Origin: Nocardioides sp. HDW12B
GTDB taxonomy: Bacteria; Actinomycetota; Actinomycetes; Propionibacteriales; Nocardioidaceae
Length of the DNA stretch: 64,000 nt
Assembly (NCBI RefSeq): GCF_011299595.1
Contig: NZ_CP049867.1
Span: 3,968,001 to 4,032,000, forward strand
Direction of reading: 5' to 3'
In this document: positions 49,258-58,271 of the stretch, one piece after another
Layout: the number at the start of each line of letters is the position of its first letter
Numbering within the stretch: the stretch's first letter is position 1
Position numbers and translations under genes: made by a program
Notes under the pieces: model-generated
Databases searched by the model: none
Seen by the model: the letters and a program-made list of their open reading frames with translations, nothing else
What the model was told of the DNA's origin: nothing

Positions 49258-50565
49258 TCAGGGGGGTGTGAGGCGGGCCGGCAGCTCGGCGTAGCCGCGC
49301 AGGATGCGAGTGGAGCGGCGTTGCGCACCGGGCAGCAGCTCGAGGTCGGGGTAGCGCTCGAGCAGCGACCGCAGACCCACCTCGCCCTCCATGCGGGCCA
49401 GCGCCGCACCGAGGCAGAAGTGACGACCGGCCGAGAACGAGACGTGGTCGCGGGCGTTGGGGCGGGCCACGTCGAAGCGGTCGGCGTCCTCGAAGACGTC
49501 GGGGTCGCGGTTGGCGCCGGCCAGCAGCGTCGTGACCACCGAGCCGCGGGGGACCGGCTGGCCCGCCACCTCGGTGTCGCGCACGCACAACCGGCCGGTG
49601 AGCAGCACCGGCGGGTCCAGCCGCAGAACCTCGTCGACCGCGTTGGACCACAACGACGGGTCCTCGACCAGCCGCGCCCGCTGGTCGGGGTGGGCGAGGA
49701 GCAGCGCGATGCCGTTGCCGAGCAGGTTCACCGTCGTCTCGAAGCCGGCGGCGAGCACCAGCCCGGCGGTGGCCATCAGCTCCTCGTCGCTGAGCCCCTG
49801 GCCCTCGTCACGGACCCGCACCAGCTGGCTCATCAGGTCCTCGCCCGGGTGGTCGCGCAGGTGCGCCAGGTGGGCCGCCAGCCAGGTCTGGAACTCCCCG
49901 AGCCCGCGCTCGACATGCCGGAACTCCGAGCGCGTCAGCCCGAGGTCGAGGCTGGGCGCCGCCGCGGTGCCGAACTCCAGCACGCGGTCGTGGTCCGCGG
50001 GCGGGACGCCGAGGATCTCCGCGATGACGGTCACCGGCAGTCGCGAGCAGTACGCCGAGACCAGGTCGACCGGGCCCTCCGACGCGGCGAGCTCGTCGAG
50101 CAGCTCGTCGGCGATCTCCTGGGTGCGCACCCGGAGCCCCTCGACGGCTCGGGCGGTGAAGACGCGCGTCACGAGCTTGCGGTAGCGGGTGTGGTCCGGC
50201 GGCTCGGTGACCAGCAGCGAGGGCGGGGTCAGGGGTCCGAGCCGGCCCGGCTCCTCGGCCCAGCGCCCGATCCTGCCCAGCAGCCCGTCGCCCGGGTCGA
50301 ACACCCCGGTGCGGAAGTCGTTGCTGGTGAGCACCTCCTTGACCGTCGGCAGGGAGGCCGTGATGTGCGCGAAGTGGCTGCGGTGCAGCGGACCGTCGGC
50401 CCGCACCTCCGCCGCGATCGCCGCGACAGCGTCGGTGTTCATGCCCCGGCCCTGGGACACGAGTCGCCCCTGGATGTCGCCACGCGCGGCCTGGCGCCGC
50501 ATCACGACGCTCGGGAGTCCGTGGGACAGCGCCCACCTGGCGGTCTGGCGCACCGTTGCGATCAT
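49258..50565 (-). CDS. Cytochrome P450
   Basis: A 435-residue bacterial class I P450. I-helix GLVLAAGFETTVNLLGNG (oxygen-binding AGFETT), K-helix ExxR in VDEVLRLDPP, and haem ligand loop FSAGRHFCLGAALARME with the thiolate Cys near 383. It hydroxylates an unknown substrate using ferredoxin. No ferredoxin or reductase gene is adjacent. ATG at 50565 (MIATVRQTARWALSHG). The stop is 21 bases from the right arm of the compound inverted repeat. Confidence 0.93.
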   Translation of the reverse strand: MIATVRQTARWALSHGLPSVVMRRQAARGDIQGRLVSQGRGMNTDAVAAIAAEVRADGPLHRSHFAHITASLPTVKEVLTSNDFRTGVFDPGDGLLGRIGRWAEEPGRLGPLTPPSLLVTEPPDHTRYRKLVTRVFTARAVEGLRVRTQEIADELLDELAASEGPVDLVSAYCSRLPVTVIAEILGVPPADHDRVLEFGTAAAPSLDLGLTRSEFRHVERGLGEFQTWLAAHLAHLRDHPGEDLMSQLVRVRDEGQGLSDEELMATAGLVLAAGFETTVNLLGNGIALLLAHPDQRARLVEDPSLWSNAVDEVLRLDPPVLLTGRLCVRDTEVAGQPVPRGSVVTTLLAGANRDPDVFEDADRFDVARPNARDHVSFSAGRHFCLGAALARMEGEVGLRSLLERYPDLELLPGAQRRSTRILRGYAELPARLTPP

Positions 50566-50657
50566 GTCCGCACCCTAGGAACGGCCCGGCCGCTCGCGCC
50601 AGGAAACGTGCGCCAGCACACGGTGGGCGCCGGTGCCCACCTGCCTACAGTGGGGGC

Positions 50658-50945
50658 GTGAAGCTCGAACGCCGCCATGCCTGGGCCCTGCTCGCGATCG
50701 CGGCGTGGAACGTCGTGACCTACGCCCAGTTCACCCGGGCGCTGGCCACCACCGAGGAGGACCGGCCGGTGGGCTACTACGTCGCCCACACCGTGCTCAT
50801 CGTGGTGAACCTCGTCATCGCCGTGGTGCTCGCGCGGTGGGGCACGCAGGCGCTGCGGGCCGCTCGCGCGGACCGCGCCGACCGCGCCGACCGCGCCGAC
50901 CGCGCCGACAGCACCGACACCGGCCGCGACCTCACGCGCCGGTGA
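50658..50945 (+). CDS. SCO4848-like small membrane protein
   Basis: A 95-residue protein from GTG, VKLERRHAWALLAIAAWNVV, with helices at about 8-25 and 44-63 (YYVAHTVLIVVNLVIAVVLA). The spacing W...T..Q/F..., then HxxL, resembles the SCO4848-family membrane proteins of actinobacteria. The C-terminal tail carries RAD repeated units (ADRADRADRADRAD) from tandem 9-base repeats. Function unknown. It is divergent from the P450 gene. Confidence 0.6.
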   Translation: MKLERRHAWALLAIAAWNVVTYAQFTRALATTEEDRPVGYYVAHTVLIVVNLVIAVVLARWGTQALRAARADRADRADRADRADSTDTGRDLTRR

Positions 50946-50985
50946 CCGGGCCCGGTCCTCGCCACCGGCGGCGAGGCCCAGGTGC

Positions 50986-52704
50986 TCAGACCCGGACGGC
51001 GATGAGGGCGATGTCGTCCTCGCCGGTGTGCGGGGCCAGCATCTCCAGCACGTTGTCGCACAGGTGGCCCAGCGGCACGCCGGCCAGCGCGCCCAGCGCG
51101 CTGCGCAGGTCGGCGATGCCCACGTCGATCGAGGTGCCGCGGCGCTCGATGAGCCCGTCGGTGTAGAGCAGCAGCGTCGCCCCGGGGTCCAGCACCATCT
51201 CGTGGTCCTGGCGCGGGAAGGTCGGGTCGACCCCGAGCAGCAGGTCGGACTTGTCGTCGAGCAGCAGCGTGCTGCCGTCGGGCTGCAGCACCACGGGCGG
51301 GGCGTTGCCGGCGTTGCTCCAGCGCAGCACGCGTCCGGGAGCCTCGGTCGCCTCCTCGATGCGCGCGAGGATCGCCGTGCTGAGCTCGGAGACCGCCAGC
51401 CCCTGGGCGACGTACTCCAGACGGGTGAGGACGGTGGCCGGCGAGTCGCCGTGCGGGCGGTCCTCGGCGTCGTACGCCAGCGCGCGGAGGAGGCCGCGGA
51501 TCTGGCCCATCTTCGCCGCCGCCACCTCGTCGTGGCCCGAGACGTCGCCGATGGCCAGCATCGTGGCCCCGTCGGGCTGGGTGAAGGCGTCGTACCAGTC
51601 GCCGCCGACCTGGGCGACGTCGTCGGCGCTGCGGTAGCGCACCGTGACCTCCATGCCCCCGCCCGCCGCGGGCTCGGTCAGCATCGCGCTCTGCAGCGAC
51701 TCGGCGAGGTCCTGGAAGCGGCGCGAGCTGCGCCGCAGCTCCTCCGCCTTCTCCAGCCGGTCCAGGGCCGTGGCGCACTGCGCCGCGAACCCCTCCATCA
51801 GCTCGACGCTCTGCTGGGTGAAGACCTGCGGCTCGACCCAGCCCACGGCGATCGAGCCGATGGTGCGGTCCTGCACCGACAGCGGCAGGCAGGCCCAGGC
51901 CGAGCGACCGGTCTCGTCGCTCACCGCGGCCATCTCGGGGGCGAAGGCCGCGCAGTCGGCGCGGTCGCGCAGCAGCACCAGCGCGCCGGTCCGGGCGGAC
52001 ACCTGGCCGGCCAGGGGGCTGTCGTAGGGCAGGGTCGCGTACGTCGAGCGCACGTCGGGCCCCAGCGACTCGCTCAGGGTGACGCGCCACTCCCCGCTCG
52101 GGGTCGGCGTGACCACCGCACCGCCGTCGGCGCCGAGCACGGTCAGGCCGCCGGTGACCACGATCCGCTCGAGGTCCTCCACGGTCTCCGCCTCGGTGAG
52201 CGACAGCGCCACCTCGGCGAGGCGGGTCACCTGCGCGGCCGAGATCTCCTGGGCCGCCTGGGCCTCGGTGAGCTGGGTGCGCGCCCGGTGCAGGTCGGTG
52301 ACGTCCTCGGTGTAGTGCAGGAGGTAGACCACCTCGCCGTCCTCGAGGACGGGGGTCTCCACGACGTTCCACCAGCGGACGTCGAAGCCGTCGCCGCGCG
52401 GGATGTCGTAGCGGAAGCCGCGCACGGTCACCGGCCGCTGCGTCGCGACCGCCGCGGTCATCAGCGACCGGAGGTCGCTCTCCTGGTCGGAGCCGGCGTT
52501 GGTGGGGCTGTTGGGGAACACGTCGAAGACGTAGCGGTCGGCCAGCTCGTCGAGGGTCTTGCCGACCGCGTCGAGGTAGGGCTGGTTCGCCTCCAGCATG
52601 ACCAGGTCGGCGGCGCGCAGCACGATCATGGCCACGGGCGCCGCGTGGAAGAACTCCCCGTAGGCGGTGGAGGGCAGGGTCGCGCTGCCCGCGTCGGGGG
52701 TCAT
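50986..52704 (-). CDS. PAS-GAF-SpoIIE protein phosphatase
   Basis: A 572-residue cytosolic PP2C-type phosphatase. PAS domain about 12-130 (FFHAAPVAMIVLRAADLVML, VTDLHRARTQL), GAF about 165-315 (VLGADGGAVVTP, AWACLPLSVQDRTIGSIAVG), and SpoIIE about 340-572 with metal-binding Asp in GGDWYDAF, IGDVSGHD and GEDDIALIA. Such RsbU/RsbP-like enzymes dephosphorylate an anti-anti-sigma factor and so release a stress sigma factor. The target anti-anti-sigma is not nearby. ATG at 52704. About 100 bases and a tandem repeat separate it from the MASE1 kinase, which is on the same strand. Confidence 0.9.
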   Translation of the reverse strand: MTPDAGSATLPSTAYGEFFHAAPVAMIVLRAADLVMLEANQPYLDAVGKTLDELADRYVFDVFPNSPTNAGSDQESDLRSLMTAAVATQRPVTVRGFRYDIPRGDGFDVRWWNVVETPVLEDGEVVYLLHYTEDVTDLHRARTQLTEAQAAQEISAAQVTRLAEVALSLTEAETVEDLERIVVTGGLTVLGADGGAVVTPTPSGEWRVTLSESLGPDVRSTYATLPYDSPLAGQVSARTGALVLLRDRADCAAFAPEMAAVSDETGRSAWACLPLSVQDRTIGSIAVGWVEPQVFTQQSVELMEGFAAQCATALDRLEKAEELRRSSRRFQDLAESLQSAMLTEPAAGGGMEVTVRYRSADDVAQVGGDWYDAFTQPDGATMLAIGDVSGHDEVAAAKMGQIRGLLRALAYDAEDRPHGDSPATVLTRLEYVAQGLAVSELSTAILARIEEATEAPGRVLRWSNAGNAPPVVLQPDGSTLLLDDKSDLLLGVDPTFPRQDHEMVLDPGATLLLYTDGLIERRGTSIDVGIADLRSALGALAGVPLGHLCDNVLEMLAPHTGEDDIALIAVRV

Positions 52705-52800
52705 GTACCCATCATGCCAACCCGCCGGTCGCCGTCGGCGCGATCGTCGGGATCCGTCGCCCCGAGCGGTGGCCGCGCCGGAATCCGTCGTTGCCCCTGG

Positions 52801-52886
52801 CGGCATCAGGCGGCATCAGGCGGGCGTCAGGCGGGCGTCAGGCGGGAGTCAGGCGGAGGTCAGGCGGGGGTCAGGTGGGGCTCAGG
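52801..52886. repeat. Eight tandem 10-11-bp repeats (CGG-nnn-TCAGG)
   Basis: Two 10-base units (CGGCATCAGG) and six 11-base units (CGGGCGTCAGG and variants CGGGAG, CGGAGG, CGGGGG, TGGGGC) run without gap. They span the 3' end of the MASE1 kinase gene, whose stop codon is in the last unit. Spacing of about one helical turn means all TCAGG cores face the same side of DNA. Confidence 0.85.
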
Positions 52887-54891
52887 CGGAGATGCCGGCC
52901 GAGCGGGTCGCGTCGGCGGTGCGGGCCACGGCCGCCGGCAGCGTGAAGACGAACGAGCTGCCGACCCCTCCCGGGCCCTCCTCGACGTGGATGGTGCCGC
53001 CGTGGCGTTCGACGATGGTGCGGCAGATGAAGAGCCCCAGACCGGTGCCCGGCTGCGAGGTGGAGCCGCGGTAGAAGCGCTCGAAGACCCGCTCGCGCTC
53101 GGCGGGGTGGATGCCGGCGCCGTTGTCGGTGAGGCAGAAGCGCACGTGGTCGCCCTCGGTGCGGGCGGCGAGGTGCACGCGGGCGGTGACGCCGTCGTCG
53201 ACGTACTTCACGGCGTTCTGCAGCAGGTTCGTGAGCAGCTGGGCCACGAGGGCCTTGTCGCACAGCACGAGCGGGGTCCGCTCCACCGTCGTGACGCCGC
53301 GGACGCCGACCTGCTCGGCGACCCGGTTGGCGAGCCGCGACACCGAGGCGAGCCGGGTCTGGAGCTCCCCGCCCTGCGTGGTGGCGTGGTCGAGGAGGTC
53401 GGCGATGAGGTCGTTCATGCGGTCGGCGTTGTCGACCACGCGGTCGAGCATCGCGGTCGCGGTGTCCCTCTCGACGGGACCGTCCTCGCCGAGGCTGCGC
53501 AGCTGGACCGCCCACCCCTTGACGGCCGTCAACGGGGTGCGGAGGTCGTGGGCCACCGAGGAGGCGAACGTCTGCAGCTCCTCGCGGGCGGCGCGGTCGG
53601 CGGTGACGTCGTCGAGCACCACCACCGTCGCCTCCTCGCCGGCCTCCGGGTCGTCGGAGGACACCGGCAGGGGGGTGCTGCGCACGTGGACGACGGTGCG
53701 GGCGCCGGCCCCGCCGTCGACGCGGAGGTCGAAGGCGCAGGGGGTGCGCTCGCACACGATGATCTCGGCCACCTGCTCCCAGGTGAACTCCTCGCCGTAC
53801 GGCTCGGACCCGGCGAGCACGAACGACGGAGCGGCGATGACCCCGCGGCCGACGTGGTTGGCGCGCACGACCCGGCCGCGGCGGTCGAGCACCACGAGTC
53901 CCTGGCTCATGGCGTCGATCACCGTCGACAGCACGGCGGCCTGCTCGGTGGCCGCGCGCTGCCCGGTGCGGGCCTGCTCGAGCAGCAGCCCGGCCTCGTG
54001 CCGGCTCGCGGCGAGGCTGAGGCCGCTGACGACGAAGATCGACATCAGCAGCTGCACCAGCAGGGCGCGCGCAGCGTCGTCGCTGACGCCTGCCAACGGT
54101 CCGGTCCCGGCCAGGGTGGCGGCCAGCGCCACCACCGACGCGGTCAGCCCGTGCAGCGCGACGACGGACGAGCTGAACCGCAGGCCCGCCCAGAGCGTGA
54201 CCATCAGGGGCAGGAACGCCAGGGGGAGGTCGAGCTGGCCGAACACGCCGACGTAGACCGCAACGGAGACGACCACGAGCCCTCCGAGCTCGCCGGCACG
54301 GGCGCGGAACGCGGCCGGCAGCGTACGGCGACCGTCCCCACGCAGGGCGTGCGCGACGAGGTGCGCGGTGGTCAGCACGATCAGCATGCCGAAGCTGTTG
54401 CGTCCCCAGTGCACCGTCATGTTCAGCCACGTGGGCGGGGCGACGAACGCCGTGAAGCCGGCCGCTGCGATGCACGCGGCCACGGCCGAGCTGACCGCGC
54501 TCGCCGCGACGCCGACGAAGAGGGTGTGCAGCCGGTCGAAGGTGCCCTGCCCGCCGCAGCCCCACAGGTCGGGCGCGAGGCGTCGCAGCAGGTGCACGAC
54601 CAGAAGGGCCTGGACGAGGTTGACCACGGTGAAGGTGACCGACATGGGAACGCCCACCCCGACGGCGTCGTTGACGACGAAGGTGACGACGGCCAGCAGG
54701 GCCAGGTCGAGGACGGGGAAGCGTTCCTGCCGGCACAGCAGCCACACCGCAGCGACACCGCAGGCGGGCCAGATGACGGCGAGCGACGCCCCGTCGATCG
54801 GCAACGAGAGGCCGAGCTCCATCGCGGCGGCGTACACCGCCGCGAAGACCATCGACGACACCACCGTGCCGACACCCCGTCGTGAACCCAT
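52882..54891 (-). CDS. MASE1-domain sensor histidine kinase
   Basis: A 669-residue membrane kinase. ATG at 54891 has GGAGG six bases upstream. Residues 1-300 are a MASE1 sensor of about eight helices (GVGTVVSSMVFAAVYAAAME, LAVIWPACGVAAVWLL, FVVNDAVGVGVP). A PAS-like segment follows (VIDAMSQGLVVLDRRGRVVR), then the H box SSVAHDLRTPLTAVKG, N box LLTNLLQNAVKYVDDG, DNGAGIH and GTGLGLFICRTIVERHGG. No response regulator gene is adjacent. The ligand of MASE1 is unknown. A DosR-type box lies upstream. Confidence 0.9.
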   Translation of the reverse strand: MGSRRGVGTVVSSMVFAAVYAAAMELGLSLPIDGASLAVIWPACGVAAVWLLCRQERFPVLDLALLAVVTFVVNDAVGVGVPMSVTFTVVNLVQALLVVHLLRRLAPDLWGCGGQGTFDRLHTLFVGVAASAVSSAVAACIAAAGFTAFVAPPTWLNMTVHWGRNSFGMLIVLTTAHLVAHALRGDGRRTLPAAFRARAGELGGLVVVSVAVYVGVFGQLDLPLAFLPLMVTLWAGLRFSSSVVALHGLTASVVALAATLAGTGPLAGVSDDAARALLVQLLMSIFVVSGLSLAASRHEAGLLLEQARTGQRAATEQAAVLSTVIDAMSQGLVVLDRRGRVVRANHVGRGVIAAPSFVLAGSEPYGEEFTWEQVAEIIVCERTPCAFDLRVDGGAGARTVVHVRSTPLPVSSDDPEAGEEATVVVLDDVTADRAAREELQTFASSVAHDLRTPLTAVKGWAVQLRSLGEDGPVERDTATAMLDRVVDNADRMNDLIADLLDHATTQGGELQTRLASVSRLANRVAEQVGVRGVTTVERTPLVLCDKALVAQLLTNLLQNAVKYVDDGVTARVHLAARTEGDHVRFCLTDNGAGIHPAERERVFERFYRGSTSQPGTGLGLFICRTIVERHGGTIHVEEGPGGVGSSFVFTLPAAVARTADATRSAGISA

Positions 54892-54961
54892 CGTGCCTCC
54901 GTGCTTTCCGTGCCCGTCCGGGTCCAGCATCGACAAGTCGGGGGTTCTTCGCCGCGGAATC

Positions 54962-54977
54962 GGGGACATAGGTCCCT
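54962..54977. promoter_or_regulatory. DosR-like box GGGAC-ATAG-GTCCC
   Basis: GGGACATAGGTCCC at 54963-54976 has 5-bp arms and a four-base spacer, the same half-site and spacing as the DosR/DevR box (GGGAC-nnnn-GTCCC) of actinobacteria. It is about 70 bases upstream of the MASE1 kinase start and 160 bases before lutA. A single match can arise by chance. Confidence 0.4.
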
Positions 54978-55136
54978 TTCCGTGCCGGAATCGGCGTGCG
55001 ACGGTCCGGGTGGTCAGGACCGGGCCGCGCGAACTGAAGGAATCCGCCGTGCGCGCCGGTGCGGATGTGCGTGCCCGGCGGGGACCGCCGGGTGCGGCAC
55101 CTTCCCGCGCGCGTGACGGTGGGTGAGGATGGGGCG

Positions 55137-55943
55137 ATGAAGGTCGCCCTGATGGTCACGTGCGTCAACGACGCGATGTTCCCCGACGCCGGGAAGGCCG
55201 TGGTCACGCTGCTGCGCCGGCTCGGGGTCGACGTCGAGTTCCCGGAGGCGCAGACCTGCTGCGCCCAGCCGATGGTCAACACCGGCTACCTCGACGAGGC
55301 GGTGCCGGTGGTGCGGACCTTCGTGGACGCCTTCGCGGGGTACGACGCCGTCGTCACGCCGTCGGGGTCCTGCGCCGGCTCGGTGCGCCACCAGCACTCG
55401 ATCGTCGCCCGCCGCTCCGGCGACCCGGCGCTGGCCCGCCGGGTCGAGCAGACCGCCCCCCGGGTCCACGAGCTGACCGAGTTCCTCGTCGACGTGCTGG
55501 GGGTCGAGGACGTCGGGGCGTCGTTCCCGCACCGGGTGACCTACCACCCGACCTGCCACTCGCTGCGGCTCCTCGGCGTGGGGGACCGCCCGACCCGCCT
55601 GCTGCGCGCCGTACGAGGCCTGGAGCTCGTCGAGCTGCCGATGGCCGAGGAGTGCTGCGGCTTCGGCGGCACCTTCGCGGTCAAGAACGCCGACGTGTCG
55701 GTGGCGATGGGCTCGGACAAGGCCCGCCACGTGCGCGAGACGGGCGCCGAGGTGCTCGTCGCGGGCGACAGCTCCTGCCTCATGCACGTCGGCGGGTTGC
55801 TCTCGCGCCAGCAGTCCGGCGTGCGGGTGATGCACCTCGCGGAGGTGCTCGCCGCGACCGAGGGGGCCGCGCCATCCGTGCCCCCCGTGCCACCGGGAGC
55901 TGCTGAGACGCCCGCCGGCGCCGGGATCGGGGGTCGGTCGTGA
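55137..55943 (+). CDS. lutA: Lactate utilisation protein A
   Basis: A 268-residue protein with two CCG-type domains (DUF224). Seen: AQTCCAQPMVNTGY near 40 and AEECCGFGGTFAVKN near 170, the Cys clusters that bind an iron-sulfur/heterodisulfide-reductase-like cofactor, and TYHPTCHSLRLLG. With LutB and LutC it forms the L-lactate dehydrogenase complex that feeds electrons to the respiratory chain. ATG at 55137 is used. The C-terminal 25 residues (PSVPPVPPGAAETPAGAG) are an added flexible tail. The lutB GTG overlaps the stop (GTGA). Confidence 0.92.
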   Translation: MKVALMVTCVNDAMFPDAGKAVVTLLRRLGVDVEFPEAQTCCAQPMVNTGYLDEAVPVVRTFVDAFAGYDAVVTPSGSCAGSVRHQHSIVARRSGDPALARRVEQTAPRVHELTEFLVDVLGVEDVGASFPHRVTYHPTCHSLRLLGVGDRPTRLLRAVRGLELVELPMAEECCGFGGTFAVKNADVSVAMGSDKARHVRETGAEVLVAGDSSCLMHVGGLLSRQQSGVRVMHLAEVLAATEGAAPSVPPVPPGAAETPAGAGIGGRS

Positions 55944-57580
55944 CCGCGACCTTCGTCGGCATGCCGGTCTTCCCCACCGCGGCCCGGGCCGCGCTGGCCG
56001 ACACCCAGCTGCGTCGCAACCTCGCCCACGCGACCTCGACCATCCGGGCCAAGCGCCTCAGCGTGGTCTCGGAGGTGGAGGAGTGGGAGGACCTGCGCCT
56101 GGCCGGGGCCGCGATCAAGGACCAGGCGCTGCTCGACCTCGACCAGCACCTGCTGCGCCTCGAGGAGAGGCTGACGGCCAACGGCGCGATCGTGCACTGG
56201 GCCCGGGACGCGGCGGAGGCCTGCGCGATCGTGGCCCAGGTCGCCCGCGACCACGAGGTCGACGAGGTCGTCAAGGTCAAGTCGATGGCCACCGCCGAGA
56301 TCGAGCTCAACGAGCGCCTGGCCGAGCACGGCATCGCCGCCTGGGAGACCGACCTGGCCGAGCTGATCGTGCAGCTGGGCGACGACCTGCCCTCCCACAT
56401 CCTGGTGCCCGCGATCCACCGCAACCGGGCCGAGATCCGCGAAATCTTCCTGACGCGGATGGCCGGGGCGGGCAAGGCGGCACCCGCCGACCTGACCGAC
56501 GACCCGCCGGAGCTCGCCGCAGCGGCGCGCCAGCACCTGCGGGAGAAGTTCCTGCGGGCCAAGGTCGGCATCAGCGGCGCCAACTTCGCCGTCGCCGACA
56601 CCGGCACGCTCGTCGTGGTGGAGTCGGAGGGCAACGGCCGGATGTGCCTGACCCTGCCCGAGGTCCTGGTGTCGGTGGTCGGCATCGAGAAGGTGCTGCC
56701 GACCTGGACCGACCTCGAGGTGTTCCTGCAGACGCTGCCGCGCTCGTCCACCGGCGAGCGCATGAACCCCTACACCTCGACGTGGTCGGGCGTCACGCCC
56801 GGCGACGGCCCGCAGGAGGTGCACGTGGTGCTGCTCGACAACGGCCGCACCCGCGCGCTGGCCGACGAGGTCGGGCGTCAGGCACTGCGCTGCATCCGGT
56901 GCTCGGCGTGCCTGAACGTGTGCCCGGTCTACGAGCGCACCGGCGGCCACGCCTACGGCTCGGTCTACCCCGGTCCCATCGGCGCCATCCTCAACCCGCT
57001 GCTCCGGGGCCCGGGCTCGGGGGACCAGGTTGACAGCCTGCCCTACGCCTCGACGCTGTGCGGGGCCTGCTTCGAGGCCTGCCCGGTGCGCATCGACATC
57101 CCGACCGTGCTCGTCGACCTGCGCGCCCAGGTCGTCGACGCCCACCGGGGCGGGGTGCCCTCTGCACAGTCCGTGGCGATGAAGGGCGCGGCCTGGACCT
57201 TCGGGAGCGGCGCCCGGTTGCGGGCCGCCACCCGCGCCTCGGGGCTCCTCGGCGACGTCGTACGCCGCTTCGGCCGGCGGTCGCTGCCGGGCGGCCGCTC
57301 CGCACTCGGTCGGCTGCCGGGACCGGGGGCGGCGTGGAGCGGGGCGCGGGACATGCCCACCCCGCCGTCGGAGTCCTTCCGGGCGTGGTGGCGACGCACC
57401 GCGGGCGGCACGTCCGAGACCTCCGGGGCCCGCGACCCCGAGGGTGGTCCCGGCACCCCCCGCCCGAACCCGGGCACCCCGACGACGACCGGTGACCGCA
57501 GCCCCGACCAGTCGGCCGACCCGTCGGGCCGGCCGGCCGCCGGTCCGCTGGACCGTGGCGTCGGCGGAGGAGCGCTGTGA
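55940..57580 (+). CDS. lutB: Lactate utilisation protein B
   Basis: A 546-residue iron-sulfur protein. The N-terminal LUD domain covers about 60-300 (VVKVKSMATAEIELNERLAE, GISGANFAVADTGTLVVVES). A two-[4Fe-4S] ferredoxin module follows: CIRCSACLNVCPVYERTGGH and CGACFEACPVRIDIP. It relays electrons in the LutABC lactate oxidase. After about residue 470 a Pro/Gly/Thr-rich disordered tail of 70 residues is added, longer than usual. GTG start and GTGA stop overlaps couple it to lutA and lutC. Confidence 0.93.
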   Translation: MTATFVGMPVFPTAARAALADTQLRRNLAHATSTIRAKRLSVVSEVEEWEDLRLAGAAIKDQALLDLDQHLLRLEERLTANGAIVHWARDAAEACAIVAQVARDHEVDEVVKVKSMATAEIELNERLAEHGIAAWETDLAELIVQLGDDLPSHILVPAIHRNRAEIREIFLTRMAGAGKAAPADLTDDPPELAAAARQHLREKFLRAKVGISGANFAVADTGTLVVVESEGNGRMCLTLPEVLVSVVGIEKVLPTWTDLEVFLQTLPRSSTGERMNPYTSTWSGVTPGDGPQEVHVVLLDNGRTRALADEVGRQALRCIRCSACLNVCPVYERTGGHAYGSVYPGPIGAILNPLLRGPGSGDQVDSLPYASTLCGACFEACPVRIDIPTVLVDLRAQVVDAHRGGVPSAQSVAMKGAAWTFGSGARLRAATRASGLLGDVVRRFGRRSLPGGRSALGRLPGPGAAWSGARDMPTPPSESFRAWWRRTAGGTSETSGARDPEGGPGTPRPNPGTPTTTGDRSPDQSADPSGRPAAGPLDRGVGGGAL

Positions 57581-58182
57581 GCGCGCGCGACGAGATCCTC
57601 GGCCGCGTGCGCTCGGCGCTGACCACCCGGCCCGAGGGCGAGGTCGACGTCCCGCGCGCCTACCGGGACGCGGTCGCCCCCGTCTCCGGCGACGCGATGG
57701 TCGACCTGTTCGTCGAGCGGGTCGAGGACTACCGGGCGACCGTGCGGCGGTGCACCGTGGCCGAGCTCGAGCAGGCCGTCGCCGAGGCGGTGGGGCAGGC
57801 GCAGGCGGTCGTGCCCCCCGGCCTGGACTGGCAGGTGCCCGGCGCGGTCGCCGACGACGGCCAGTCCGCCGCGGAGCTCGACGGCATCGACGTCGTGGTG
57901 ACCGCAGCGGCGGTGGGCATCGCGGTGACCGGCACCATCGTGCTCGACCACCGACCCGACCAGGGGCGTCGCGCCCTGACCCTGGTGCCCGACCACCACG
58001 TCTGCGTCGTGCGGGCCTCGCAGGTGGTGGCGACGGTCCCCGAGGCGGTCGCCGCCCTGGACCCGGCCCGGCCGCTGACGTGGATCAGCGGCCCCTCGGC
58101 GACCAGCGACATCGAGCTGAGCCGGGTCGAGGGTGTGCACGGTCCGCGCCGCCTCGAGGTCCTGCTCGTCACGGATGCGTAG
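57577..58182 (+). CDS. lutC: Lactate utilisation protein C
   Basis: A 201-residue LUD-domain protein starting at GTG in the overlap with lutB. Seen: SARDEILGRVRSAL at the start, IDVVVTAAAVGIAVTGTIVL, LTLVPDHHVCVVRASQVV and WISGPSATSDIELSRVEGVH, the nucleotide-type binding end typical of LutC/YkgG. Third component of the lactate dehydrogenase. A compound hairpin follows within 25 bases, ending the operon. Confidence 0.92.
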   Translation: MSARDEILGRVRSALTTRPEGEVDVPRAYRDAVAPVSGDAMVDLFVERVEDYRATVRRCTVAELEQAVAEAVGQAQAVVPPGLDWQVPGAVADDGQSAAELDGIDVVVTAAAVGIAVTGTIVLDHRPDQGRRALTLVPDHHVCVVRASQVVATVPEAVAALDPARPLTWISGPSATSDIELSRVEGVHGPRRLEVLLVTDA

Positions 58183-58206
58183 GGCCGCAGCGCAGGAGGG
58201 ACGGGG

Positions 58207-58254
58207 CGGCCGCCGCCTCTCCCAGCGGGGACCGAGGTCCCCAGGCGGCGGCCG
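58207..58254 (+). terminator. Compound hairpin terminator of lutABC
   Basis: CGGCCGCCGCCT (58207-58218) pairs with AGGCGGCGGCCG (58243-58254); the interior folds again as GGGGACC-GA-GGTCCCC. The inner stem also has the GGGAC-n4-GTCCC form seen at 54963. No T-run. Confidence 0.65.
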
Positions 58255-58271
58255 ACCCGGTCAGGGGGTGG

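Noticed and set aside
51028..54885. A 1285-codon plus-strand open frame opposite the phosphatase and MASE1 kinase
   Set aside because: It is the antisense shadow of two clear genes; its translation is His/Gly/Arg/Val-rich with no domain, as expected for a complementary frame in 72% GC DNA.
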